22,147 nt of DNA from Planctomycetaceae bacterium (GTDB taxonomy: Bacteria > Planctomycetota > Planctomycetia > Pirellulales > Thermoguttaceae). Within the stretch, counting starts at the first letter, position 1; each line of letters starts with the position of its first letter. The DNA lies in NCBI GenBank assembly GCA_015062085.1, contig SUVI01000052.1, positions 1 through 22,147 on the forward strand, given 5' to 3'. Shown here piece after piece: positions 1 to 7,448 of the stretch. A program made the translations under genes and the position numbers. The notes under the pieces were generated by a model. The model did no database searches, was not told the origin of the DNA, and saw nothing but the letters and a program-made list of their open reading frames with translations.

Positions 1-999
1 GTAGTTCGCGATCCCGAACTGACCGTAGAGCATCGTGTCGGTCGACTTGTCGCTCATGCTTCCGTAGTTCGTCACGAAGGTGTAGTTGAGTCGGTCGGTG
101 ATGTCCCAGCTGACGGCAATGGTGTGCATGTATTCGTTCATGGTTTCGACATCTTCGCCTTCGAAGACGTCAAAATAGTCGAATCCCATCGTCGAGCCTT
201 CTGTCACGCGGTTCCACATTCCAGCATACGAGACGCTGAATCGGTCGGTGAACTGATAGGTCGCGCCGAAAAGGAAACCGTAGTCGTCGCTTCGGCCTTC
301 GAAACTGTTGTCGTTTCCGGTCGTGACACCGAAATTGACAGAGAATTTTTCCGTCATGTCGTACGTGCCGAGAATACCCGTATGGGTCATCGGTTCGTGA
401 TCGTACATGTAGGTGTGGGAGTTGAAGAGTTCCTCGGTCTCATCGAGGCATTCGTAGCCGATGGTGGTTTCGAATTTACCGACGATCATCGAGAAATTGT
501 TGACTCCGAACTCGGCATAGGCCTGGAAGATCGCGGCGGCGTACCCGTCTCCGCTCACGCCCCATTTGCCGTCAAAACCGCCATCGCCGTAAGACTGCGC
601 ATCGGCACCGTCTGTACCGTAGATCGTATCGACACGGAAACCCCAGTCTGTGCCGTACTTATCCGTATCGATCGCACGTTCTGCCGTGAACCACGCCTGC
701 GTGATGTTGCCGGCGTTGCCTTCACGGGTGAAACCATCCCACCAAGATCCCCAGATGTGTCCGCGAAGGTCAAGACGTGATTCATACTCCACGTATTGGA
801 TCTGCGGAACAGCTTCTGCCGGAGCGGCTTCTGCCGGAGCGGCTTCTGCTGCTTTTGTCGTTTCAGCGGTTTCCGTCTGGGCTGCTTTCGACTCTGCCGC
901 AGCGTCTGCAAGCAGGATCGATTCTGCTGCATTGCTCATCGTGCACGACATAAGCAGCGCAGCAAGGAATCCGGAAACACCTAAAAATTCCTTCTTCAT
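1..999 (-). CDS. Outer-membrane beta-barrel porin, BBP2 (OmpL-like) family, C-terminus cut by window edge
   Basis: Reading the minus strand from the ATG at 999 gives 333 codons open to the window edge, so only the N-terminal part is seen. It starts with a signal peptide (MKKEFLGVSGFLAALLMS...SNA), followed by an Ala/Glu/Pro-rich linker with repeated EAAPA-type units at about residues 30-60. The barrel part has alternating aromatic strands and the segments WFTAERAIDT, DWGFRVDTIYGTD, IFQAYAEFG, VGKFETTIGYE and HEPMTHTGILGTYD. These match my recollection of the BBP2 porin family, which is abundant in planctomycetes. The protein should sit in the outer membrane as a diffusion channel; its substrate cannot be told. 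The ribosome-binding site is AAGGAAGAG just upstream of the ATG. I found no convincing promoter for it in the 479-nt gap to rplU. Family assignment is fairly sure. Confidence 0.88.
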   Translation of the reverse strand, partial: MKKEFLGVSGFLAALLMSCTMSNAAESILLADAAAESKAAQTETAETTKAAEAAPAEAAPAEAVPQIQYVEYESRLDLRGHIWGSWWDGFTREGNAGNITQAWFTAERAIDTDKYGTDWGFRVDTIYGTDGADAQSYGDGGFDGKWGVSGDGYAAAIFQAYAEFGVNNFSMIVGKFETTIGYECLDETEELFNSHTYMYDHEPMTHTGILGTYDMTEKFSVNFGVTTGNDNSFEGRSDDYGFLFGATYQFTDRFSVSYAGMWNRVTEGSTMGFDYFDVFEGEDVETMNEYMHTIAVSWDITDRLNYTFVTNYGSMSDKSTDTMLYGQFGIANY

Positions 1000-1384
1000 G
1001 TTTCTCTTCCTTGAATTAAAGACAATATTTACAGATACGCTCGTATCGGAACGAATGTATCCACACACTCTCTCCAGACTGTTATTTCGTCTATGTGTGA
1101 AATTATGGTTAGTTCGATCGTGTCGGTTTTGCGGTTTTTTAGTGGATATTTTGTCTCTGTTGCTGGAATAATCGATACAAGCAGGATAGATTGCCTATTT
1201 TTCCTATTTGATTTTGGCGGGGAATGTTTGACGGCGGACGGGAGAGGGAGGCGGGGAAGGCAAAATAAAATGTCAAAGTGGGTTTGAGATCGATCTTATC
1301 CATCTAAAAGGGACGCTTTGAAAGAAAATAGGGAGAAAATCAGCCTTTTTTTACCCAATTTTCCATTTCATGGGTCGCCCCCCC
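1000..1384. other. Intergenic region between the porin and the rplU promoter
   Basis: This is the gene-free part of a 479-nt divergent gap. It is AT-rich, with one purine-rich stretch near 1220-1262. Short open frames cross it, but they have neither a good ribosome-binding site nor a recognisable product. The porin promoter must lie here; CATAAT on the minus strand at 1107-1102 is the best -10 candidate, but it has no matching -35. Confidence 0.5.
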
Positions 1385-1412
1385 TTGCAGAAAGCTGGAT
1401 TTTGGCTATAAT
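1385..1412 (+). promoter_or_regulatory. Sigma70-type promoter of rplU
   Basis: TTGCAG at 1385-1390 and a perfect TATAAT at 1407-1412 are separated by 16 nt. Transcription would start near 1419 and give a leader of about 60 nt before the rplU ATG. No clear structured leader element is visible in it. Confidence 0.8.
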
Positions 1413-1478
1413 ACGAATTCATTTATTATTGGGTTTAAAATTTACATTTACCATAACCAAATTAAGCTGAGGAAAACA

Positions 1479-1799
1479 ATGTACGCGATTATTCGAGATG
1501 GTGGTCGTCAGTTCAAAGTCGAAGTGGGAACAGAAATCCAGATCGACTATCGTGAAGGCCTGAAAAAAGATGACGAAATCGTTTTCGACGACGTGTTGGC
1601 CTGCCGCACGGATGACGAACTGCTTATTGGACAGCCCACGGTCAACGTGAAAGTCAAAGCTGTGGTTTATGAAGAACTGACGAAGGGGCCGAAACTGGTC
1701 ATCCAGAAATTCACCCGTCGCTCCACGTTCCGCAAGCGCACCGGTCACCGTCAGAAGTACGTCACGGTGAAAGTGGTCGCTATCGACGTCACGAAATAA
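1479..1799 (+). CDS. rplU: Large ribosomal subunit protein bL21
   Basis: The 106-residue product has the normal bL21 length. It starts MYAIIRDGGRQFKVEVG and keeps the family hallmarks: an IGQP segment in mid-protein, a basic KFTRRSTFRKRTGHRQKY stretch near residues 77-95 that contacts 23S rRNA, and a C-terminal VKVVAIDV strand. The start is set by a GAGGA-like site (gctgaggaaaac) just before the ATG. The gene has its own promoter and an intrinsic terminator directly behind it, so it appears monocistronic. In many bacteria rpmA (bL27) follows rplU; here a tRNA gene follows instead. Confidence 0.98.
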   Translation: MYAIIRDGGRQFKVEVGTEIQIDYREGLKKDDEIVFDDVLACRTDDELLIGQPTVNVKVKAVVYEELTKGPKLVIQKFTRRSTFRKRTGHRQKYVTVKVVAIDVTK

Positions 1800-1820
1800 G
1801 AAAGAGTTGATCGACTCTCG

Positions 1821-1854
1821 AAAGCAGGAAATTTTCGGATCTCCTGCTTTTTTT
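1821..1854 (+). terminator. Intrinsic terminator of rplU
   Basis: The 9-bp perfect stem AAAGCAGGA (1821-1829) / TCCTGCTTT (1842-1850) runs directly into a seven-T tract. It lies 21 nt after the rplU stop codon. Confidence 0.9.
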
Positions 1855-1909
1855 ATGCAGAAATTCTGATTTTTTCGAGAAAAAAACGGAAAATAGACCG
1901 GGGTGGGCC

Positions 1910-1937
1910 TTGAAAATTTCTGGATTTGTGGCATAAT
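1910..1937 (+). promoter_or_regulatory. Putative promoter of the tRNA-Pro gene
   Basis: TTGAAA (1910-1915) and CATAAT (1932-1937) are separated by 16 nt. They sit about 38 nt upstream of the tRNA, after the rplU terminator, which fits an independent tRNA transcription unit. Confidence 0.65.
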
Positions 1938-1975
1938 GTATCTTAATTGATGAGCGGATTTTTTCGTTCCATCGG

Positions 1976-2050
1976 CGGGGCATGGCGCAGTCTGGCTAGC
2001 GCGTTTGACTGGGGGTCAAAAGGTCGCAGGTTCAAGTCCTGTTGCCCCGA
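1976..2050 (+). tRNA. tRNA-Pro (anticodon GGG)
   Basis: The sequence folds into a complete cloverleaf. The acceptor stem CGGGGCA (1976-1982) pairs with TGCCCCG (2043-2049), followed by discriminator A2050. The D stem is GCGC/GCGC. The anticodon stem TTTGA/TCAAA closes the loop CTGGGGG with anticodon GGG. The T stem is GCAGG/CCTGT with loop TTCAAGT. The C1-G72 pair with A73 is the identity signature of bacterial tRNA-Pro. The 3' CCA is not encoded and must be added after transcription. Confidence 0.97.
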
Positions 2051-2057
2051 TTTAAAG

Positions 2058-2083
2058 CTCATGTGTTTCTCATGAGTTTTTTT
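2058..2083 (+). terminator. Intrinsic terminator after tRNA-Pro
   Basis: The stem CTCATG (2058-2063) / CATGAG (2071-2076) is followed by seven T residues (2077-2083), just downstream of the tRNA 3' end. Confidence 0.8.
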
Positions 2084-2154
2084 ATGCACCATTTGATTTT
2101 TGAAAAACAAACAAAAGATCGCGTTTCTTCTGGATTGAATAGGCAGGTGGGAAT

Positions 2155-3642
2155 ATGGCATGGGAGAATGAAAAGAAGAGGATCCGGACGGCGTTAAATC
2201 TGGTCTCGGCGGAGCTGCCGTATCTTGCGGGGCTCGCGGCGATCGCGGATGTGCATTTTGATGAGCGTGTGTCGACTGCGGGGGTCTTTGCGTCGGGCAA
2301 AATGCTGATTTCGCCGAAATTTATGGAGACGCTGAATCGTGCTGAGCTGGGGTTCGTCGTCGCGCATGAGCTGATGCACCTTTTCCTTCGTACGCATGAA
2401 CGTATGGGAAACTCCTCGCAAGAACTGGTCAATATCGCGCACGATTTTATTATTAATGATAAATTGATCTGTTTGCGTGAAAGCAGCCATTGGTCGGATT
2501 ATGGTGTGTGCACGAAAGGAGTTCCGGCGAATGGTTTGGACTGGAATGACTATCGAGATAAAGTATCTGGCTGGAAGCCCGCGTCGGAGTATTCTCTCGA
2601 GGAACTCGTATCGGTCTTGAGAAAATTACGGCAGGACAGGAAGGCGAATTTTGAGAATACGCCGCATTGGAAAGCTGTACAGAAAACGGGGTCATCCTGG
2701 GATCCGCCGCTGACGCCATTGCAAGTACCAAGGTCCAAAACGCAATCAAAGCCGCTGCCGAAAACGCCGTCTTCTTCGACTTTTGGCGATCTGCTTGCCG
2801 CTGCGGGGATCACGCTTCCGGAATCGGAGGAGAGTACAGGACCGCAGGATGAAAAGAGTCTCTCAGGAAAGCCGGGTGAAGAGATCTTGTCCGGACTTCG
2901 GGACGTTTTTTCGGAAGAAATGGAGCAGCAGTGTTTCCCGAACGTTTCCCTGACGGAAATTCGAGAGGCGCAGAAGGAGGTCAAGGAAACGATCGTGCGT
3001 GCCTACGCGGAGCTGGAGGCTCACGACGCTTTCAAAAAGATGGCCAAGCAGTACTCGATAGGCGGAGGTGCGGGAAATTCCAGTCGGGAATACTCTTTGC
3101 TTCGCAGCGCGTATGAGGTCCCGTGGGAGACGGCGCTTCAGCATTGGTTTGACGCGACGGCTCCGGGTCAGCGTTCGTGGGCGAGACCGTCACGGCGCGG
3201 TGCGTTTCGGACGGACGTCGTGCTGCCGGGACGGACGCGTGAAGGGTGGACGCTCCACATCGTGCTGGATACGAGCGGCTCCATGGGGAACATTTTGCCG
3301 ACGGCGTTGGGGGCGATCGCGCATTTCTGCGAGGCAAACAATGTGTCGGAGGTCCGCATCATTCAGATCGATACCGTCATTCACGCGGATGAGTTCGTGC
3401 CGGTCGAAAAGCTGGAAGGGTATAAGATCCTTGGCTTGGGCGGAAACGATATGCAGCCTGCGTGGGATCGGCTTATGGAAGATCCGGAGATCGAGGCGGT
3501 CGTTGTTGTTTCTGACGGTGGTTTTAACGTCCCGCCGGAACCGCCGTTTGAGGTCCTTTGGGCAATTTTGGAAGACGGATGGAATTCCCGCAGTTTTAAT
3601 CCCGCTTATGGGACAGTCGTATTTATTTCACAGAACCGCTAA
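2155..3642 (+). CDS. DUF2201-type protein: HExxH metallopeptidase-like domain plus VWA-like domain
   Basis: The 495-residue protein has two recognisable parts. The N-terminal part carries HELMH at residues 71-75 inside VVAHELMHLFLRTHER, then an NIAHDFIINDKL helix. This is the pattern of putative metallopeptidase domains that precede DUF2201 VWA domains. A Ser/Pro-rich linker covers roughly residues 180-240. The C-terminal part holds the MIDAS signature LDTSGSMG (Asp372-Ser374-Ser376 as DxSxS) and a later VVVVSDGGF strand, as in VWA folds that bind a metal and a partner protein. There is no signal peptide or membrane segment, so it should be cytosolic. It is the first gene of an operon that ends with a MoxR-type ATPase, the usual partner of VWA proteins in remodelling or metal-insertion machines. 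Its substrate is unknown. Confidence 0.88.
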   Translation: MAWENEKKRIRTALNLVSAELPYLAGLAAIADVHFDERVSTAGVFASGKMLISPKFMETLNRAELGFVVAHELMHLFLRTHERMGNSSQELVNIAHDFIINDKLICLRESSHWSDYGVCTKGVPANGLDWNDYRDKVSGWKPASEYSLEELVSVLRKLRQDRKANFENTPHWKAVQKTGSSWDPPLTPLQVPRSKTQSKPLPKTPSSSTFGDLLAAAGITLPESEESTGPQDEKSLSGKPGEEILSGLRDVFSEEMEQQCFPNVSLTEIREAQKEVKETIVRAYAELEAHDAFKKMAKQYSIGGGAGNSSREYSLLRSAYEVPWETALQHWFDATAPGQRSWARPSRRGAFRTDVVLPGRTREGWTLHIVLDTSGSMGNILPTALGAIAHFCEANNVSEVRIIQIDTVIHADEFVPVEKLEGYKILGLGGNDMQPAWDRLMEDPEIEAVVVVSDGGFNVPPEPPFEVLWAILEDGWNSRSFNPAYGTVVFISQNR

Positions 3643-3701
3643 CTTAAGAATACGAAATCGAAACATGATGCGCTGAGGCAGGTAAAGAAACAGGTAGAAA
3701 A

Positions 3702-4673
3702 ATGAAACTGACAGATGAATTGATCGATTACTGTTACCATCTTTTGACGCAATCCCAAATAGATCAATTAGAGGATCTGGGGTTTATAAAACGCTATAAG
3801 GAGGAATACTACTGGGCGTTGGCTGAAGAGGAATACTACAGGGAGTTGGCTGAAAGGGAGGCTGAAAGGGCACAGCAGAAAGTAGATGCACTGGAGGAAG
3901 CTGTCGTTCGCCGTTCGGAAGCGCGTGCGCATAAAAAAGGGAGCGGCGGGAATAAACCGCGTCCGAAACGGAAAGTGAAAATGAGTGTCAAGGAGCTTGA
4001 CGCGAAGCTGAAAGTGTCTCTTGATGAGCTCGTGAGCGACGACTCGGTCCGAACGGTCATGAAGGGGATCGCTAGGTGGGATGGCAAGACGCTTGAATCG
4101 CTGCGCGGTAAAGTTCAGCATTTGAACCGGATGACAGAACGGGAATTTATGGACGTTCTGTGCATGAGTCTCGATACCTCCCTGCCGACCCGAGTGCATT
4201 TAGGCGAGATTTACGAGATGATCTTCCTGAAAACGGACCTCTCGTTCCTCGCAGGGACGGAAGGGGAGGCTGTGAGCGCGTTTCGGCAGCTTCGGAAGAT
4301 GGACGACGCTTTCGGCACGCCGAATAAGCACTTGTGGATCCTGAAAGAGAAAAGTATCGACCTCTATTTCCAGCTCCTTGCCCTCCAGCGCCGTTTCCTG
4401 ACCGCGTTGAAAAATGTTTATCGCAAGGACCTAGAACTTTTCAAAAAATGGTCCACCTGTAAGAATAGTGGTTATTCCTGTTGTAGCGGTTGCATGGTTT
4501 CTGGTTGTGTGAACGAGGTATTGAAAGCGGCATGCAAGAAAAACTCGAAATGGCCAGATGGAATCTATTGGATTAAAGTTCAATTTATTCTCATGTATCT
4601 GGATCCGGCATTGTTTCGGAAGGTGTATGGTTCCAAAGCAGTTCCGCCGAGTTTGGAAGAAGCACAGAGTTAA
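3702..4673 (+). CDS. Unrecognised coiled-coil protein with a six-cysteine cluster, between VWA and MoxR genes
   Basis: I do not recognise the family of this 323-residue protein. Residues about 30-70 are rich in Glu, Ala and Tyr (EEYYWALAEEEYYRELAEREAE) and look like a charged helix or coiled coil. A basic linker follows (KPRPKRKVKM). The central part is a plausible all-helical domain. Residues 253-278 contain six cysteines: C253, C260, C261, C264, C269 and C278. This could bind zinc or an iron-sulfur cluster, though the spacing fits no motif I know. There is no signal peptide. The gene begins 59 nt after the VWA gene and ends 26 nt before the MoxR gene, on the same strand, so a joint function is likely. 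It could be the client, adaptor or effector of the ATPase; this is inference from position only. Confidence 0.75.
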   Translation: MKLTDELIDYCYHLLTQSQIDQLEDLGFIKRYKEEYYWALAEEEYYRELAEREAERAQQKVDALEEAVVRRSEARAHKKGSGGNKPRPKRKVKMSVKELDAKLKVSLDELVSDDSVRTVMKGIARWDGKTLESLRGKVQHLNRMTEREFMDVLCMSLDTSLPTRVHLGEIYEMIFLKTDLSFLAGTEGEAVSAFRQLRKMDDAFGTPNKHLWILKEKSIDLYFQLLALQRRFLTALKNVYRKDLELFKKWSTCKNSGYSCCSGCMVSGCVNEVLKAACKKNSKWPDGIYWIKVQFILMYLDPALFRKVYGSKAVPPSLEEAQS

Positions 4674-4699
4674 ACCGTTTTTGAGGAAAGGAAAAGAAA

Positions 4700-5728
4700 A
4701 TGAATGAAAACATGCCGACCGTGACGCTTTCCGAGGCGAAGGGGATCATCAAGGCGCTTGCACAGCGTCAGAGCGTACTGCTGCTTTCACCACCGGGCGT
4801 GGGTAAATCGGACGTGATCAATCAGGCTGCGATGGAAGCGGGACTTCCGTGCCGTTCTCTGCTGGGTACGCAGATCGCGCCGGAAGACGTGAGCGGCATC
4901 CCGCGTATCGTGGGGGAACGGAGCGTTTTCTGCCCACCGCGAGTTTTGCTTCCGGAAGATCCGCAGCCGTTCTGTCTGTTTTTGGATGAACTTCCTGCGT
5001 GTACGCCGGATATTCAGAAGGCGTTCTATTCGCTGCTTCTTGAACGGCGTCTCGGCGAGCATCCGCTTCCGGAGGGAACGTGGGTCGTTGCGGCAGGCAA
5101 CCGAGCGGAGGACCGTTCGCTCGTGCGTTCGCTTTCAGCGGCGCTGGTGAACCGTGTGATCATTCTGAATGTGCGCGTGGATGTGAAGGAATGGCTCCAG
5201 TGGGCCGATCGCAGCGGAGTGCGTCAGGACATCATGGCCTACATTGCGTTCCGGAATGATGCTTTGATGCGCGGAGTGCCGGCGACGCCGACTCCGTTCT
5301 CGACGCCGCGAGCGTGGACGAGCCTTGCCCGTTCGCTGGATCTTGCGGAGCAGGCCGGTATCCTGACGCCGGAAGTGTGCCGTGCGCTTGCATTTGGGAG
5401 CATTTCGCCGGAAGATGCGGCCGTTTTCTGCGTGTTCCGCGATTTGAAAATGGATCAGCTCCGTCCGTGGCACGAGTACGTCTCCATGACTGTCTCTTTG
5501 CCGTCAGACGATACGCGGCGGTGGTTCGTGCACCATGCGATCCGAGAGGGGATCTACCTGCCGAATGCTGCGGAGCTTCTGGAGCCGGAGAAGGTCAATA
5601 GATTTTTGAATACTCTCAAATCGGAAGACCGTGCAACGCTTCTGCTTGGAAACGTTCGTCGCTGGGGCGAGCTTGGAGCGTCGGAATCGATCTTGGCGAC
5701 GCTGAAGGAGATCACGGGGATCTATTGA
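4700..5728 (+). CDS. MoxR-type AAA+ ATPase
   Basis: The 342-residue protein is a single AAA+ module. Walker A is PPGVGKS (residues 31-37), Walker B is FCLFLDELPA (91-100), sensor 1 is AAGN (131-134), and a likely arginine finger lies in LVNR (149-152). The GTQIAPEDVSGIPR and LGEHPLPEGTWVVAAGNR segments are typical of the MoxR branch, whose members usually work with VWA-domain partners. The latter part (about 180-342) is helical and lacks further known motifs. The ribosome-binding site GAGGAAAGG lies 12 nt before the ATG. The gene closes the operon, and a terminator follows 23 nt after the stop codon. The VWA/HExxH protein encoded two genes upstream is the obvious partner. Confidence 0.92.
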   Translation: MNENMPTVTLSEAKGIIKALAQRQSVLLLSPPGVGKSDVINQAAMEAGLPCRSLLGTQIAPEDVSGIPRIVGERSVFCPPRVLLPEDPQPFCLFLDELPACTPDIQKAFYSLLLERRLGEHPLPEGTWVVAAGNRAEDRSLVRSLSAALVNRVIILNVRVDVKEWLQWADRSGVRQDIMAYIAFRNDALMRGVPATPTPFSTPRAWTSLARSLDLAEQAGILTPEVCRALAFGSISPEDAAVFCVFRDLKMDQLRPWHEYVSMTVSLPSDDTRRWFVHHAIREGIYLPNAAELLEPEKVNRFLNTLKSEDRATLLLGNVRRWGELGASESILATLKEITGIY

Positions 5729-5751
5729 GGTTCTGTTTGGAGCGTTTTTAG

Positions 5752-5792
5752 CGATTCTGTCGGCGTAAAAGACTGGCAGAATCGTTTTTTTT
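5752..5792 (+). terminator. Intrinsic terminator of the VWA-MoxR operon
   Basis: The stem CGATTCTG (5752-5759) / CAGAATCG (5777-5784), extendable by a wobble pair, runs into eight T residues (5785-5792). Confidence 0.92.
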
Positions 5793-5815
5793 CGGAATAT
5801 TGGAAAAGCGCACAC

Positions 5816-5844
5816 TTGACGGCACGGAATTGGTGTGCTAAAAT
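5816..5844 (+). promoter_or_regulatory. Sigma70-type promoter of the phosphodiesterase gene
   Basis: TTGACG (5816-5821) and TAAAAT (5839-5844) are spaced by 17 nt. A transcript starting near 5851 would have a leader of about 105 nt before the ATG at 5956. Confidence 0.8.
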
Positions 5845-5955
5845 AATAGGAGCGACTGTTTCCCGAGGCACAGCCTTCTTTCGTTTGGAAACAGAAGGAT
5901 GCAGGGAGACGGGCATCCTGACAAAATGAAGAAAAAGAGGAAAAGGTGATCTGAA

Positions 5956-7329
5956 ATGATGCGAAATATCGTTTTTCTGTCGATCCCGGCACTTCGCGAG
6001 AAAGACTTGGCGAAACTTCCGGCCTTGGACCGGATCATGGCGAAAGGCGCACAGGCGCAGCTGACGCCGAGTTTTCCGTGCGTCACGTGTCCGGTGCAGG
6101 CGAACATGACGACGGGACTTTTGCCGGAAAAGCACGGCATCATCGGCAACGGGATCTGGACGCCGGAGACGCAGAAGCTCACGATGTGGACCTTCACGAA
6201 CGAGGCGGTCCAGCAGTCGCAGCTTTGGGACCTGATCTACCATCATCCCGATTCGCCGCGTTCTGCGGTCTGGTTTCCGCTCCAGGCAGTGGAGTGCGAG
6301 GCGGAGTTCGTCTGCACGCACAAACCGATCCATCATCCGGACGGCACGGAAGAACTTTGGTGCTACACGCGGTGGCCGGATCTTTACCGAGACCTGATGA
6401 AAGAGTTCGGGCACTTTCCGCTCCAGAATTACTGGGGACCGATGGCGAACGTGACGTCTGCGAACTGGATCGTGAACACCGCCTCGTGGTTCGCGGGGCA
6501 GGAATCTCCGGAGTTTTTCTACATTTATCTGGCGTATCCGGACTACGCGCCACAGCGTTTTGGAGTCGATTCTCCGGAAGTGGACAGAATGCTTGGCGAG
6601 CTGAACATGCTGCTTGAGACGCTCATCACAAAATTCGAGGCGGCATACGACGCGCCGATCACGTGGTTCATCGCGGGCGAGTACGCCATGACGGACGTGG
6701 ATCACACGCTCTTCCCGAACCGAATACTGCGCGAGGCGGGACTCCTCAAGGTGAAGAAAGGGGACGGCGTGACGCCCAGCCCGATCCGTTCGGTGACGCG
6801 GGATTACGAGAAATTCGTCGGCGAGCTGCCGGATATGGCGGAGAGCAAGGCGTTTGCGTACTGCGATCATCAGTTTGCGCACATTTACATTCCGGACCAC
6901 GATTCCGACACGATTCGAAAAGCGGCGCAGCTTTTTGAGGGAAAAGAGGGTGTCGCGGAAGTGCTCGTCGGCGCGGATATCGAGAAGTACGGTCTGAATC
7001 ATGAACGCTCGGGCGACGTGATTTTAATGTCGACGCCGAACAGCTGGATGGCGTACTTTTGGTGGCTGGATGATACGGACGCTCCGGATTTCGCACGCCG
7101 TGTGGACATTCACCAGAAACCGGGCTACGATCCGTGCGAGCAGTTCATCGATTTTGCGACGCGCTCCATTCCGCTGGACGTTACGCGCGTGAAGGCTTCC
7201 CACGGTGCGGCAGCGCGTGACCAGTCACAGAAAACGGTCCTTCTCTGCTCGGATGCGGCACGTCTTCCGCTGAAAGAAGTCCGGGACGTGGACGTCTTCC
7301 ATCTGATCATGGAATCGACGTGGTATTGA
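5956..7329 (+). CDS. Alkaline-phosphatase-superfamily protein (nucleotide pyrophosphatase/phosphodiesterase-like)
   Basis: The 457-residue protein has the opening of the type I phosphodiesterase/nucleotide pyrophosphatase group: a first hydrophobic strand, then PSFPCVTCPVQANMTTGLLPEKHGIIGNG, where Thr44 is the likely nucleophile. Later segments fit metal-ligand regions of the fold: YPDYAPQRFG, GEYAMTDVDH (about 236-245), AYCDHQFAHIYI, and SHGAAARDQSQKTVLLCSD near the end. In classical members the first strand ends in an Asp that binds metal (usually xxDGL). Here it reads FLSIPALREKD, with no Asp at that place, as I recall for a subgroup of bacterial relatives. No signal peptide is present, so it is probably cytosolic. 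The start is supported by a GAGGAAAAGG site. The substrate is unknown. It has its own promoter and is not part of the MoxR operon. Confidence 0.85.
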   Translation: MMRNIVFLSIPALREKDLAKLPALDRIMAKGAQAQLTPSFPCVTCPVQANMTTGLLPEKHGIIGNGIWTPETQKLTMWTFTNEAVQQSQLWDLIYHHPDSPRSAVWFPLQAVECEAEFVCTHKPIHHPDGTEELWCYTRWPDLYRDLMKEFGHFPLQNYWGPMANVTSANWIVNTASWFAGQESPEFFYIYLAYPDYAPQRFGVDSPEVDRMLGELNMLLETLITKFEAAYDAPITWFIAGEYAMTDVDHTLFPNRILREAGLLKVKKGDGVTPSPIRSVTRDYEKFVGELPDMAESKAFAYCDHQFAHIYIPDHDSDTIRKAAQLFEGKEGVAEVLVGADIEKYGLNHERSGDVILMSTPNSWMAYFWWLDDTDAPDFARRVDIHQKPGYDPCEQFIDFATRSIPLDVTRVKASHGAAARDQSQKTVLLCSDAARLPLKEVRDVDVFHLIMESTWY

Positions 7330-7448
7330 GCGAGAGTTTCGGAAAATGGCGGAGTCTGTGCAGTTTCAGCTCCGCCTGAGTCCGGATGAACGCCGGTAAA
7401 ATACAGGAAAATACAGGAAAGTACGGCATCGCAGAAAGGGATCTTCTC

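Noticed and set aside
3068..3676. 202-residue plus-strand frame overlapping the VWA gene
   Set aside because: Arg/Ser-rich out-of-frame reading of the VWA domain.
5722..7002. 426-residue minus-strand frame
   Set aside because: Arg/His-rich shadow of the phosphodiesterase gene, with no motif or ribosome-binding site.
7348..7376. Hairpin GGCGGAG/CTCCGCC between the phosphodiesterase gene and ftsK as terminator
   Set aside because: The stem is good but no T tract follows, so I do not call an intrinsic terminator.
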